From the NCBI GenBank assembly GCA_025174535.1, contig JALBUN010000034.1, positions 1,386,001 through 1,450,000 of the forward strand: 64,000 bases of DNA, in the 5' to 3' direction. A program made the translations under genes and the position numbers. The notes beneath the pieces are model-generated. The model had not been told where the DNA came from, did not search any database, and was given only the letters and a program-made list of their open reading frames with translations. Source of the DNA: Cantharellus purpuraceus. Its lineage: Eukaryota; Basidiomycota; Agaricomycetes; Cantharellales; Hydnaceae. Shown here one piece after another: positions 28,377 to 40,392 of the stretch (position 1 is its first letter; each line of letters starts with the position of its first letter).

Positions 28377-30323
28377 TCACTGGTCAGTGCACCATATTTC
28401 AAGCTTTCCCTCAGGCTTTCCCCTAGCACTCTCCCGCGCTGTCTCGATGGCGAGGTCGTAATCAGAATCATCGCGTAGCGATACACGAGTACCATCCTCA
28501 TCCTTGAATTTCAACCCAAGGCCGTTTATTGTCTTGCCGAATTTTCGCGTCACGAGCTCCATGAACTCATCAAAGGGCATTTCAGGTGTTAAGGCCATTC
28601 CCCGCACGTCATCCTTGTAGTGCAGCTGTGAAGAGTGTCAGAAAGTTGTGTGATCAAAAATGAAATGAACACTTGCTTTCACGCGAATCTTGACGAGCTC
28701 AAACGGACCATCCTCATAGTCGCCGCTCACATAACCCTCTTCCTCCTCCTCATACATCGTACTTCTTGTACCACTGCCAGACACTGTACTACGTGCGCCA
28801 TAAGTCGGACGTCTTGATAGCTTACGGCGGACAGATCCTCCGGAATAATTCGGCGAGAATGCACTTGGTGGTGGGGCATAGGAAGCCGAGCTAGGTCCAC
28901 GACGCACAGTTGGATTGGCGTTAACGCGTGCCCATGCCGCAACACGCTTGTTACCATCTCCTACTTGTGGCGGAAGTGGGGGAACCTCAGGTATTTCTTC
29001 ATTTGCATACCCTGAGATATAGTCATCATATATTTCTGTGAGGCGAGAAGGATTGTTGGAGGAGTCCTCGGGACTCGGGCGTGGTGCGTCTTGTGGGCTT
29101 CGTGAAGCTGGACTCCGCCCACTACCAGGTGTACGGACACTAGGAGATCTGACGTCCAGGCCCGCTCCAGGAGTTCGAACACTTAGACCTCTAGTCACGC
29201 CCACTGGCTTGCTCAAAGTGTTGGATCGCATGGATCCAGGTCCAGCAGCATCGACAGCAGCTGCGGCCTGAAGCCTGTCTTGCCGTTCCTCGATGCTAAC
29301 CACATTGATAGTAGTGGCAGAACGTGAAAGTGCGGATGCAGACTTTGGCGCAGGCTCAGGTGCGTCGAGGCGCGACGCAGAAGTGGCGGAACGTGCGAAG
29401 GGCTCAGGGTCGGAAGCGGGACGATCAATGGGCGCACCGGTCGGCGTCATACCCTGCTGAAGCCGTGTGACACCTGTGAAAGTAGTGTATGCCTCACGGG
29501 AGTCGGCTGCTGCTACGAGCCTGGCTTTGCCAAGGTAATCTTTAGTGCGGGCATTCTTGATCTTGCTCTCGGAAGGCCGATACAGGATTCCAACCGGCTA
29601 TTAGGCACACATTAGGACGTTTGTATTCAAACACCAATAGAATGCTCACGATTGAGAATACAGTGTAGCCCTCACCGCGATCCATCAGGGCGTCGTCAAT
29701 CACATTGTGTTCCTCAGTGGCCTTCTGTTGGCGTGCCATTTCCATGTCTTCAAGCCCCTCATTTGCATGACCAAGGTAGACTTGGGACAGCCCCTTGTTG
29801 AATAACACCTCGGCAGAGTACAGTTTGAACTTTAAGCCTAACTGCTCATAGTTGCTGAAAGAAATTCAACATCTGCAGCCAATGGAAATCCTATGACACT
29901 TACATAGCTTGGTTACCGCGAAGATAAAGGAGAGCCTCCTCAAAATCCTTGAGTGCCAGCCCGTATCTTGCGAGAAGGAAGTTGGAAACGCCACACTGAA
30001 AGTACGCCACGGCGAGATATCGATCCAAGGAGGTTGCAGCATTGAAACTTTCAACAGCTGTTTCGTGCTCGCCAAGCGTGGCATAAATTAAACCCATGTT
30101 GGTAAGTATCTTGGAAGAATCAGCTATGCCCTGTAAGAGGTCAGTGATGGCGGTACCGAGTGAGAAGGAAAACACAGCACATTGAACAGTTGAAGACTCT
30201 TCTCAAAGTCCTCTTCATCGTAGGCTTTGAGAGCAGCTGCCCAAGTTTCAAGTTCGGCCTAATGAACGGTGAGCTAGAATGACACGGAAAGCAGAGGGAT
30301 CATGGACGTGCCTTGAGAGACAT
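28377..30323 (-). CDS. noxR: NADPH oxidase regulator NoxR (p67phox-like)
   Basis: NoxR activates the NADPH oxidases NoxA and NoxB, with Rac, to make superoxide during hyphal differentiation. The N-terminus (MSLKAELETWAAALKAYDEE) leads into TPR repeats: SKILTNMGLIYATLGEHE, FQCGVSNFLLARYGLALKDF and EVLFNKGLSQVYLGHANEG. An activation-type stretch and a long disordered serine/proline linker follow (VRTPGAGLDVRSPSVRTPG). The C-terminal PB1 domain runs from ELVKIRVKLHYKDDVRGM to GKPEGKLEIWCTDQ. Intron 1 seems to use a GC donor (AAG|GCACGT), since only that splice joins MSLK to AELET in frame. The closest known relative of this domain order is fungal NoxR. It is convergent with TRP1, 222 bp away. 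Confidence 0.9.
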
Positions 30324-32291
30324 GGTGGAATATTAGGTTAGAAAGATGATTGATTGGAAAAGAGTGAGTAAAGCAGGTGGCCGGCCTGCGGATAAATGAA
30401 ACAGTCTAAAACAAGAATGGAAAGCGAAGAAGGGGCAATGTCCTGAGCACAAGATACAATCAGCGAACGCAGGTCAAAGGGACATCGAAGTAGACTGCTT
30501 ACCGGGCGAAGAAAGAAAACGAAGGGGAGAGGGAGGATGAAGGGGAGAGGAAGGTCGCCGCAGATGTGGAGTTGAGACGAGTGAGTAAGTATATCTTGAC
30601 TTTGAGAGCTTGTATGTAGTTGTTAGGGTGATCTCCAGGCTCAATCGTTACCTAATCCAGTTTACCGTAAAAGGGCCGCTGCCACTGCGCCTCCGCAACA
30701 TCGATCAACAGCGGCTAGCACTGCACCTATCCAATGGATAGCCTTGGAACTTGTTTCCTCTCCAATTCCAGCCTCCGTTTATCTGAACCGGGTGATCCAC
30801 GATGCCTTCATCGTGTCACAACGTTGCAGTCTAGACTACTGGCTAGAGGCTCTCCTGTGTACTGGCAGATATCAACACATCACATGCTGGTGGCACATTT
30901 CATCACAAAGTGTTCCAATCCTTCGCGTTGCTTTCGTCCTCCTCGTCCGCTGCCGGTTGCCGAATTACCTTATCTTGACCTTCTCTCATTTCTCAGATGG
31001 TTACCCCTGTGGGAAACAATCTCAATGTTGGCAAGTCGACAGTTCCCTATCGTACTCGTATAGTCATGGTAGCTCCAAGCTGTGCGCCATATCACGATAT
31101 GGCTCTTTCTTTACTTGAATCCATTAGCTGCTCTGTGCTAAGCCCTCATCACCATGTCATAATCATCACTTGGTAGCGGCTAACACTCGGAGACTAGATT
31201 AAGCGACTAGTGGCATGTCACGGGCGGTACCTCATCTTTGCCCTTCTTGCTAACATGTTACTGTCAGCAAGGGCGGACGGAGCCTTTAGAATATCAAAAC
31301 CTGATGGGATTTTTTCGGATCTCCAGCCCTTACATGAGATCATGCGACATCCGTATGCCAGGCTCTAGGTCTTTGGAAAGGTTGAAAGCTGATCAATCGA
31401 CGTACGCCGTCGCAGTCACCACCAACATCCCAAGGGTGACCCATGACAAAATGTGTTGGTTATAGATTATCAACAAACCAACTGAAATGCGTAGGGCCGC
31501 TCATCTTAAAGTTTCGGTAGCCAATGTCAATGAGGTATCACATTGCACAGCGCAATGATGGAGCAGTAATTATCGACCTGTATGCGTTTAGTGAGGTCAC
31601 GTTCTGTGAAGTATACTGCATGCCATGACTCCAGGCGGCGGAGTAACAAGGCCTCCAATAGTGCTTTGCATGTCCTTGTAACTTGTGCAGGTGTGATACT
31701 GGGTCAGGTACTTCATGTCGAGTATGTGATCGACTGATGCCCCCAAACTCTACATCAATATTTGGGGCCTATTCAGGGTTTCTCGTGCGAGGCTGTAGCA
31801 GGGCCGAGCCTGTGACGGGGTACCGGAATGCACCTACCCGGAGCAGATATACTTTCCGTGTGCTGAGTCATTCCGAGTTCACCGCCCTCCAGTATAGGTT
31901 CTGCCGGCGTGCCCTGACCAGGGTTGGTCTAGATCATCTGACACCCACCCGGCGGGCACGGCGACACAGCGCAGAGGCGTTGATAAAGTAATCAATATAA
32001 AATGCAGACAAACAAGGGATTGTGCCACTGGATCCACAACATTCGTGCACGACACACAGTGGACTTGTGACTGGCTTTGCGCGCGACCCATCTCTCTCCT
32101 CTAAGTTATGACCTCTCTCACCGTCCACGGACCGCAAGCAATTACTACACGGCCCCGTATATGTTATCGCGACCGCGATCCAAACAGAAGTTCGACGAAC
32201 GTTTGAACGTGTGAGGAATTGCACCCGGTGTATACCGTGTATAAGATCATGTATTCTGTTTCCCGCTAGATGGGACGTCTTACTTGGAATT
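30324..32291. promoter_or_regulatory. Long spacer between NoxR and the second histidine phosphatase
   Basis: Almost 2 kb between divergent start codons. Open frames around 30740-31120 exist on the plus strand but show no family motif and no convincing splice sites. I therefore treat the region as regulatory or empty. No repeat or RNA gene seen. Confidence 0.4.
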
Positions 32292-34085
32292 ATGCTTTCT
32301 TTACTACTAGCGTTGATTTCGCTGGGCTTCACAGCACAATGCGCATTCGACGCGGTGCAGCATGGCGGAGGGGAGTCTCCGTGGTTCCCAGCCCCGGAGC
32401 AATATGGAATATCTGCCCTGCTCCCTCAGGGTTGTGTCGTGGACCAAGCAGCGTATATCATCCGTCACGGCTCGTACGTACCAATTCTATATGAGTTCTG
32501 TCTACAGTTCCTGCACAATGTTTTGGTCCGCATAGGCGGTATCCAGAGGTCGGATCGTTTGCAGGCTGGGTGGCTCTGCACGCAAAGCTCCAGAACTCAA
32601 CATATACCGCTGAGGGTCCCCTGGCTTTCCTATCATCTTGGCAGCTGCCTTTAGATGACCCCACAAATCAAGCCACCTTTCTAAGCGTGACAGGTGGCGG
32701 GGAGGCATTTGCACTGGGTGTCGATCTTAGGAAGAGATACGGTTTCACCAACGGCGGGGAGAGTTTTACTGTCTGGTGAATGAAATACAATCTCGCACAG
32801 ATGGGTATTTAATCTTATACTTGCTATAGGTCAGCATCTCAACAACGCGTCTTGGATACCGCTTCATTCTGGCTGAGCGGTTACTTGTCCTCGGGCCATT
32901 ATAACACGTCGTCCTTGGAAAGAGTCATCAGTCTCCCTGACAGGTACGTTCGTTCCTGTCGCCGTGGAAAAGTCAGCTGTCGTTAAATAATCTCTAGTGT
33001 TAATTTTACATTTGCAAACTCCCTCACAGCATCTGCTGCATGTCCTAATTACGTGAATAATGTCACCCTGAGCACAAACTTTAGAGCGGCATTTCGTCCA
33101 GCAATCACTTCACGACTGAACAAGTTTTTGAAAGGACTCACGCTGACGGACACCGACATTGGCGTCATGATGGATCTTTGTGTATGTTACAACCTTGTAC
33201 CTTTTTACGTTGGCACATTTTTACAGCTTCTCACAGCCCTTTCAAACCGAAATTTCGGGATCTAGCCCTTTCTGCGATGTCTTCACTGGTATGTATTCCC
33301 TTATCTGGCACGTAAAGTAATCGTCATTCAACTGTGTTTTGAGATGATGAATGGCTACAATTCGAGTACTCCCAGGATCTGCAGTATTACTATGGATCTG
33401 GACCTGGAAATCCACTAGCGGCAACAACAACGTTTCCCCTCATCAAGGCTATCACTGACCTGTTCATGCTGGGTCCTGGAAAGACCACACCTAACGGCAC
33501 ATTCGTTCCCCCGCCGCTCCTGATGGGGTTTACACACGAGTGCGTCAGTGGCCAAGCGATTTCAATACGCAGCTACTCACGTGCCTTTTCCAGTAATGAT
33601 ATCCCCCCAATCCTTGCCGTGCTTGGGATGTTCAACGAGTCGTTCTACGCCCCTCTGAACCCGACGCGTCCCAACCCAGCACGAAAGTTCCGCTCCAGTT
33701 TCATCGTGCCCTTTCGGGGGACCGTCGCATTGGAGCGCATGAGCTGTGTACTCCCCGCCCATCTAGCCACTCCCACCGAGGTTCACCATGTCGCGGGAGC
33801 TCTACCGAGCGTGTTGCCGAGGAGTCAGTTTGTCCGTGTGAAAGTGTGGCATTTCCTTTTGTCTGCTGGTACAGCTTTGACTGACCGCTATGAAAGGTCA
33901 ACGAAGCCCCCGTGCCTATTCCCAATTGCGTCTCTGGGCCTGGTTCATCCTGCCCATTGGACGCGTTCGCTAATTTTGTGGAGGCAAGGGGGAAACTAGC
34001 AGGCGACTTTGTACAACGTTGTGGTTTGTCCAGTGTATCCAACGCAACGAGCGTCTTAAACTTTTTCACCAATCCGCCATCGTAA
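32292..34085 (+). CDS. Secreted histidine acid phosphatase (phytase-like)
   Basis: A branch 2 histidine phosphatase that releases phosphate from organic esters outside the cell. The ATG at 32292 opens a signal peptide (MLSLLLALISLGFTAQCAF). The catalytic motif is canonical, YIIRHGSRYP, formed across the first intron. The acidic pair is in GFTHDNDIPPIL. Several potential N-glycosylation sites (NST, NVT, NGT, NES, NAT) and paired cysteines fit a secreted enzyme. The C-terminal exon gives NEAPVPIPNC and CPLDAFANFVEARG, ending NFFTNPPS. Introns are about 50 bp. It differs clearly from the phosphatase at 19852, which has a variant active site. Substrate preference is unknown. Confidence 0.88.
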
Positions 34086-34310
34086 TATTGGATAACCTAG
34101 CATGTTCTACAGTTCTGATGCATTCCTTGCAGCAATATAATTGACGCTTGAATGCGTTTAACGGCTCCATTCTACATGCTATTACAAATGATAATCAAGT
34201 ATCTAAGCCGGGAGATTACAGATACATCATAACCAACAACACGCAAACAGACCAAGAAAGCAAAACAATATACATACACATACCGGTAACCTCCCACCTG
34301 GTATCCATGA

Positions 34311-37300
34311 CTAGCGCTTCGGCTTGCGCTTCCCCCCCGCATTAGATCTGATCTGTCGCTTCCCCCTGCCGACTTTTGCATCTTTCGTCGTCTGTTCGCC
34401 AAGTGCCGGGTCTTCGACTACCGCACCTTCCACATTTCCGACGCCCATCATGACAGGAGCACCACCTGCACCGCCATGGGCCAGGAACCCTAGACGCTTA
34501 CTCCTACGCCCTGTGCCAAGGAACACTCCGCTCTCCAAGTCTTGCAGAGCACGCTCCTCATCACTATACCCGGATTGCTGTCTCCAAGCCTCAGTCTTGT
34601 TCACAGCGCGCTCTTCATCACTATAGCTGACTTCGACTCTCCGAATTTCCTCATCAAGTGTAGCACGTCTTTGCTTTCGAGTAACTTGACCCTGAGTAGG
34701 ACGCCGCTTCCTCACCGGATCCGGAGCAGGTGTAGATGCATCTGGAGGGGCGAAGGATACAGAAAGGGAATTGTCATCATCCGCATCGCCCGACGGACCA
34801 AGACTGCGACTGCGACTGCGACTGCGAACAGAGGTACGTTGAACAGGCTTTGATCCACTACGAACACGTCCTGGAGGCCGCGGTCTTCGTGGTGTCTCAG
34901 GGGGCATTGGGGAGGAGGGAGGTCGGCGAGAGAATGGATCATCAGCAGCCCCGACAGTGCGAGGTGATTGACGCTTAGGTAGTGATCCGGCACTTGTTGA
35001 AGAAAGTGAGCGATCTTTGATGGGAGGCTGCGTAGAGGGGGGCAATGACTGCATCTTTTGCGATGCCCGAGAAGGTATGCCACAGATCTCATGTTTTCGG
35101 TGCTGCTCTCGAGGTGCCTGCATCTTCACGGAGACATCGACTGGAGCTGGGGCGGAATTATTTCGTCGATCTCCAAGACGATTAACAAAACGAGAAATTC
35201 CGGGTCTCGACGGTAACGAAGGTGGTGTCAAAGGAGCTCTTTCTTCAGCCTCGTTGTCGTTGTCACTGCAAAGTGAAGGCGTGGTCACATCAGCGTCTGT
35301 GGGTACAGCAGATACCGCTGTGGAACTGCGAGGGTGAGCCAGTATGGAAGAACGAGGTGGAAGCAATAGATGCGTTGATGATGTTGGTGCCACGGAAGAG
35401 GCTGAAATAGCAGCTGGTTGAGACAAGAATGTGAAACGCCGTTTCATGGATGCAACTAGAACAACAGTAAATGTCGGGGAAGATGTGACGAAATAAGCTA
35501 ACCGACCAAGTGCACCTTGAACCTCCTTCCCACTATCAAGTCTTTTCCGTTTACACCCGATAACCGAGCGGTCCTCCACTAAGGAGCTCTCTTGACTTGA
35601 AGATTGACTGTGTTCCAATGCAGATGAACTATTCGCTGTGCTCTGACTTAGGTTTCCACTTCCAACTCTGCGCAGTCTGACGGTCTTAAGCTCGCTCAGG
35701 AATTCCTCCATCTTATCTGCAGGAACCGTAGGCAACCTGTTCTTGGGGAAGAGTGTGGAAGTTTCTGGAATGTTTGTTGTCTGAAAGCAGGGGAATTGGA
35801 TTTCTCTTAGTCTCCTCTGCGTGATGATAAACATACCTTTAATCCCGCTCGTAATGAAGCAAGGACGTTGTTGACGCCTGGCTCGCGACGAGGCGATAAA
35901 GTAAGAGGTATCCGTGGGGTTGATCCCAAAGGTAAAGGAGGTGGAGGTGGTGGAGGCGGGGGAGGTGCGCTGGGCTCTTGTCGCGGCGGTCGTCTAGCGA
36001 GCTATGACAGTGAACAAATAAACGAAGATCCACCAAGTACATGTTCACAACGGGAACAACGCACTTCATTTTCTAGGCTCCTAACCTTCTCTTCGAGTTC
36101 CTGAATGCGCCTTTTAGTTGCTTCCTCGTCAACTGCTGGGCGGTTGCCCTTTGTATGCTCCACGGATTCGGCGTCACTGATGGTACGGCGTACAACACCA
36201 TCCACTCTATGGGCACCGTCGACGGAGGCCGCAGATGACGAAATAGCATATGTCACTTCTGATCGTGATGCAGCCTTACCCTTGTTCATCATAGGCAACA
36301 ATATTTGTGGCTCCATCTCTGTCTGCCGCGCCTTCCCTTTCCCATTGGGACTCCAGCTTGGAGTGATCGGACGTGGCGAGGAGCCTTCATCCAGCTTGGT
36401 TACAACATCCTTGACGGAATTGATTGTCCGAGGGCGAAATGGTTTAGTTGGAAAAGGTTGCGAAGATGGTCCTGCAACGCCTGATGAGCGTTGGGAAGGG
36501 GGCGGGAGTAGATGATTGTTGATGTCGACACGACTAGGTGAGGAAGCAGGACAACTCTCAGAGTTTTCATCACTGTTAGGTTCCGAGTCTTCTTCCTCAT
36601 ACTGTCCTTCGCCACCCTCTTCGTCATCCTGTCCGGACCCCCCATCTAGCTTCTGCTCTTCTTTTACTCCAGATGTACGTCGGCTCAGGGGACGCTGGCG
36701 ACGTGGGATAGGACTGGTGATACCTGAAGCAAAGCGGACATGACGAGCGTCTGCAGATTCGTCTGGTGTAGGTGACCGTGAGAACAGAGATCCTGGCATA
36801 ATCACAGATGTCTTTCTAGGCCGTCGTGCTGGAGGAGATTGTGATTGATGCGTTGCCAGTTCTAGCGGTCCAGAAACATCTGACACATGAGGTCAGTACA
36901 GGGAAATTTATCTTTACCATTTCGAAGGTGGCATACCATACTCTACTACATCCACGCCATTGTTAGCTGGCGGCTCAGTAATATGAGATGACTTATTGAC
37001 TCCCGTTCTGACGCGCTTCGACGCGTGGCTGTCGTGTTGCGAGTGTGACGGAGTGGAGTGCCGTCTATGTCTCTTCTCGGTTTGGCGTCCTAGTTCGGTA
37101 CGTTCACGCGATGGACCGGGCACAGGTCGTGTAACTGGGGACTATTCAGGGCAAAAACTCTTTTAGGATGCTTGTAACCCTCTCACTGACATAAGACGAA
37201 CCTCGGCGACCCCAGTAGCGTTTATAACAAATTCTGTGATCTCACGTGAAACGAAAGAGAAAACATTCGAGAGAAGGCCCGTTCTTGGACCATCAGCGTC

Positions 37301-37381
37301 AGTGGCGGTCACCGACGCGTGTTGTTCATAAGGTGAAGGCGAAGGTGGGGAAGAGTGGTTTTCGTACTCTGAACCAGACAT
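34311..37381 (-). CDS. Unrecognised large disordered protein with polyproline, coiled coil and CxxC
   Basis: I do not recognise this protein. The likely ATG is at 37379-37381 (MSGSEYENHSSPPSPSPYEQ), followed by GLLSNVFSFVSREITEF. Splicing then joins RPVPGPSRERTELGRQTEKR, a nuclear-localisation-like HASKRVRTG and SGPLELATHQSQSPPARRP. A long acidic and serine-rich stretch follows, then a predicted coiled coil (RRIQELEEKVRSLENE) directly before RCSRC. The next exon has ten consecutive prolines and then NNVLASLRAGLKTT and FLSELKTVRLRRVGSG, which loosely resemble WH2-type actin-binding motifs. The C-terminal third is disordered with RS-type runs, two SYSDEERA/GYSDEERA repeats and a basic end (GGKRKPKR). 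At least five introns were inferred. Every exon join keeps frame, so the gene looks intact. Confidence 0.7.
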
Positions 37382-37660
37382 GCAGCGGATATCCAAATAA
37401 GGCGCCCGGACAAATTTGTTTCGAGAGCTAGCTACACCTACTCCTGGTCTTTCATCTCGTGTCACCCTACGACTGATACATACAGTATGTATGGGAAACT
37501 ATGAGGGTCCGCGTACACATGCAAATCGTGAAAAACGTTAAGATATAATAGATAGAGTGGAAGTGATAGAGGAGTGAGTCAGAATGTAAATGACACAAAG
37601 AATGATGGTTCATTCCTAGCAATATCCTTAGAACACTCTCGCACTTTACGTCTGGAATCA

Positions 37661-38944
37661 CTAATATCGATACTCATATGAAGGTGGCTGAACAGGCGGC
37701 TGTGGCATCGGGGGTGTGGGTGTATTACCCAGATTGACTCGGACGGCAGCATATGGATCAGCGTATTGCATCGTCCGACTGACACCGGGGGATGGGGGAG
37801 CCCCAAAACCAGATGGAGCGGGATCCGAGAAGGCACCATATGTGTCAATACTAGGGCGAGGTTTTGGCTCGGCGTCAGGATGAAATCGATGTTCATCGCT
37901 GAAAGGGGAGCCAACTTCCTCAGTCATAGTACGGCGCATGGGAGGGAGTTGAGGTGCACCCGAGGGAACATGCTCATAGCGTGATTCGTCGTCGTCGTCA
38001 TCATCATCTTCGTGCGCATGCATTTCAGCAGGTGGGTTGAAGTTTGGATCTCGTCGCGGGTCGGATTTGCCAGATCTCCAGTCTAGGACATGTAATACCA
38101 TGGTTGCTATCCAGAAGACTGATGAGATTTGCAGGTTAGAATGATTCATATGGTGAAAATGAAAACAAGTACAGACTGGTGGAGAGCCAGAAAAAGACAG
38201 CGCCAGCCTTTTTAGTTGAACACCAGCCTGGTAGGCCATTCTTAAAATCGTCCCCTTTACTAGCATTGGGATCATTGTCCTTATTCTTGCATCCAGGCTC
38301 AGTCCAAGCTGTCAATGAATTAGCACCCTTCTGAAAGAGGCGAGCTTGTCTATCACCTGATATAGTTGTAATGAAACTAAATCAAGTTGTTGGCTTAATA
38401 TTTATCGTTGAGGCAAATGACACTTGCCTGATCAAAAACGTCAAGGTGAGTCCTGTGCCAGCGAGAATGAATCCCACTCGAACTTCCTTCAACGCTCGCG
38501 CGAGCCGGACAAGCTTGTCGTACTTTTCATAAATGACTGGTACTAGTAGCATGAAAAGGGCGATAAACATGCCAAGCAGTGATATGAAGATTGCGAATCC
38601 AGAGAGGCCAGCTGCAAACGTGCTGTCGTGTCGGCACAAAGCCAAGGCTAGGAGAAATCGAGTTCACTCACATGGGCCAACCCCCCATTTGGCCTGGAAT
38701 GCAGCCACACTGGAAAAGCAGCATAGTGCAAGGAAGGAGAAAAATATTTCACTCGTATGGAACACAATAGCAGGTTTGGAGACAATCATCTGACAAGTTG
38801 CTGTCAATTCAAAGCATGCATGAAGAGACAGATACACACATTGTCTTCATGTAGTAAACTGCCCATGCCTGGCTTAGGGAGTGATGAGTCCTTTTGCGGC
38901 ACGATTTTTGTCACCGTATCCTTGATTGTGTCTAGAAGCGACAT
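37661..38944 (-). CDS. Four-helix (MARVEL-like) membrane protein with long cytoplasmic tail
   Basis: The ATG at 38942-38944 opens a soluble N-terminus (MSLLDTIKDTVTKIVPQKD). Four hydrophobic segments follow: around IFFSFLALCCFSSVAAF, GFAIFISLLGMFIALFML, VGFILAGTGLTLTFLI and, after a short extracellular loop with two cysteines, AGAVFFWLSTS joined to FWIATMVLHVLDW. Spacing and length suit the MARVEL fold. The C-terminal tail is acidic, then proline-rich (HEDDDDDDDESRYEHVP, PPMPQPPVQPPSYEYRY). The function is unknown; proteins of this shape often sit at plasma-membrane domains. The family name is a judgement from topology only. Confidence 0.7.
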
Positions 38945-39765
38945 GGCGACTCGGAGTTCGTTGCTTGCTCACGCTGTCGGATAAAAGGGAGAGTTTGGAC
39001 GCGTCTAGGTGAATTATGAGGGTGCTTTACTTGCAAGGGATAGAGTGGTGATTGAAAGCTCTGCCCACACTTTCGATAAGGGTCGGAAACACGAGAAAGG
39101 CTGTGGTTGGCGCAGTGAACGAATGAACTACGTAAATTTCGGCGGTCTCCGATACGCGCCCTTTGGTAACCCAGACACTGCCCTACGCCTCACTAATCCG
39201 TCGGATTACCGTTGACCCTGAGCACTGCTCAAATGCGATCTGCTTTTCCACTATGCGTTGCTGAGGCCAATGCGAACCGCCACCGTGCTGCACCTGCGCA
39301 AAATTCTCTTGAAGCTTCAAGCCAAGTTCCGGCAGACAGTTATTTCTCTTCTTGTTACATCGGCACACTGACGGCTGGAAATTCGGCCCAATGCCGCGTT
39401 TAAACTCAGGTGTAGGGGGGGAGGAGGAGGAAGCGGTTGCGCATACATGCAGTATATAGAACAAAAACACTGATTTGATGTACATATGATATATGGCAAC
39501 TGCATATCGGTTGGCATATAGTCAGGTGGAAACATGACGGGAGGGAAAGAATGTGAGGGGAGTTAGCAAGCGGATGGAGGACAGGGAGTATGATAGCCAA
39601 ATGAGTACTCAGGTGGAGCATATGGAGGAAGGGGAGTGGTTAAAGAGGGAGGAGTGAGGGGCTGAAGCAGAGGGGAGTGGGGCAAGAGAAGGAGGAGGGG
39701 TTTCAGATACAGGGGGGGTTTGATAGGCAACATCAGGAGGTAGTACATTGGTTCCCCTTGTTACA
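38945..39765. other. Gene-free sequence with a purine-rich block
   Basis: Includes the upstream region of the membrane-protein gene. From about 39535 to 39722 the plus strand is strongly purine-rich (runs of GGAGG, GAGGGG, GAAGG). No gene seen. Confidence 0.5.
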
Positions 39766-40392
39766 CACTAGGTCTGTTGTGGACTGCAGCTTTGGGGTTG
39801 GAGTTGGAGTCAGAGTTGTTGTGGTCAGAATGGGCTTGGCTTCAGCTTATGTGCTGCACCCTCACTAATATGTTGTTATGAGTATATTCATTAACACCCA
39901 GATCCCCGTCCGATCCACTCAGATCCCCACATACATGAAATCTATACTCCATTTGGAAACCATCATTTCCATTTATCTGTCCGATTGTCACCAACAATCT
40001 CACTCATCTGCCTCTGGTTCCAATTGATGCATCAGCATCACCATAGGAACCCAGACATCCATCCCCATCAGACTCGGACATTCATATAAGGCCATTGGCC
40101 TTGGAGACCCATCACTGGAGTAATTATTATAAGATTTCAAATATGTATTTAAGTTGCCTGACTGGGGACTTCATTCCCCAGTTCAAATATCGAATCACAC
40201 CTAGCTCCTAAGTCTGATCCTAACTATCTAAGTTGTACTCCATCTCTGAAATCTCAGACATAGGTATTAGTGAGGGTGCAGCACATAAGCTGAAGCCAAG
40301 TCTGTTCTGACCCCCACGACACACCCTGATTCCTGCTCCAACTCTGACCATCAACTCTGACCCAATCTCTGACCCCCAATCGGACCTAGTGC
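39766..40392. repeat. Inverted repeat (arms 39766-39873 and 40261-40392)
   Basis: Two arms of roughly 105-130 bp are inverted copies of each other. The innermost 40 bp are nearly identical and contain CTTGGCTTCAGCTTATGTGC and CACCCTCACTAATA; the outer parts are diverged but still share CACTAGGTC at the far end. An LTR-like element occupies the centre. The structure could form a hairpin if the centre were removed. Confidence 0.75.
39874..40260 (+). mobile_element. Probable solo LTR, family Y (387 bp)
   Basis: The segment starts TGTTATGAG and ends CTCAGACA, a TG...CA structure with imperfectly inverted ends. Flanking pentamers are TATGT and TAGGT, which would be a target duplication with one mismatch. 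It contains TATTATAAG and TATTTAAG, possible promoter elements. A partial second copy of its left part lies at 41964-42092, which supports a repeat family. Orientation is assigned from that copy and the TATA-like sites only. Confidence 0.6.

Noticed and set aside
30734..31118. Two overlapping plus-strand open frames upstream of the second histidine phosphatase
   Set aside because: No recognisable domain, no splice-supported extension and no similarity between them and neighbours.
25839..34085. A biosynthetic or nutrient gene cluster (phosphatases, sugar porter, TRP1, NoxR)
   Set aside because: The functions are unrelated and there is no backbone enzyme, shared regulator or common promoter motif that I can see.
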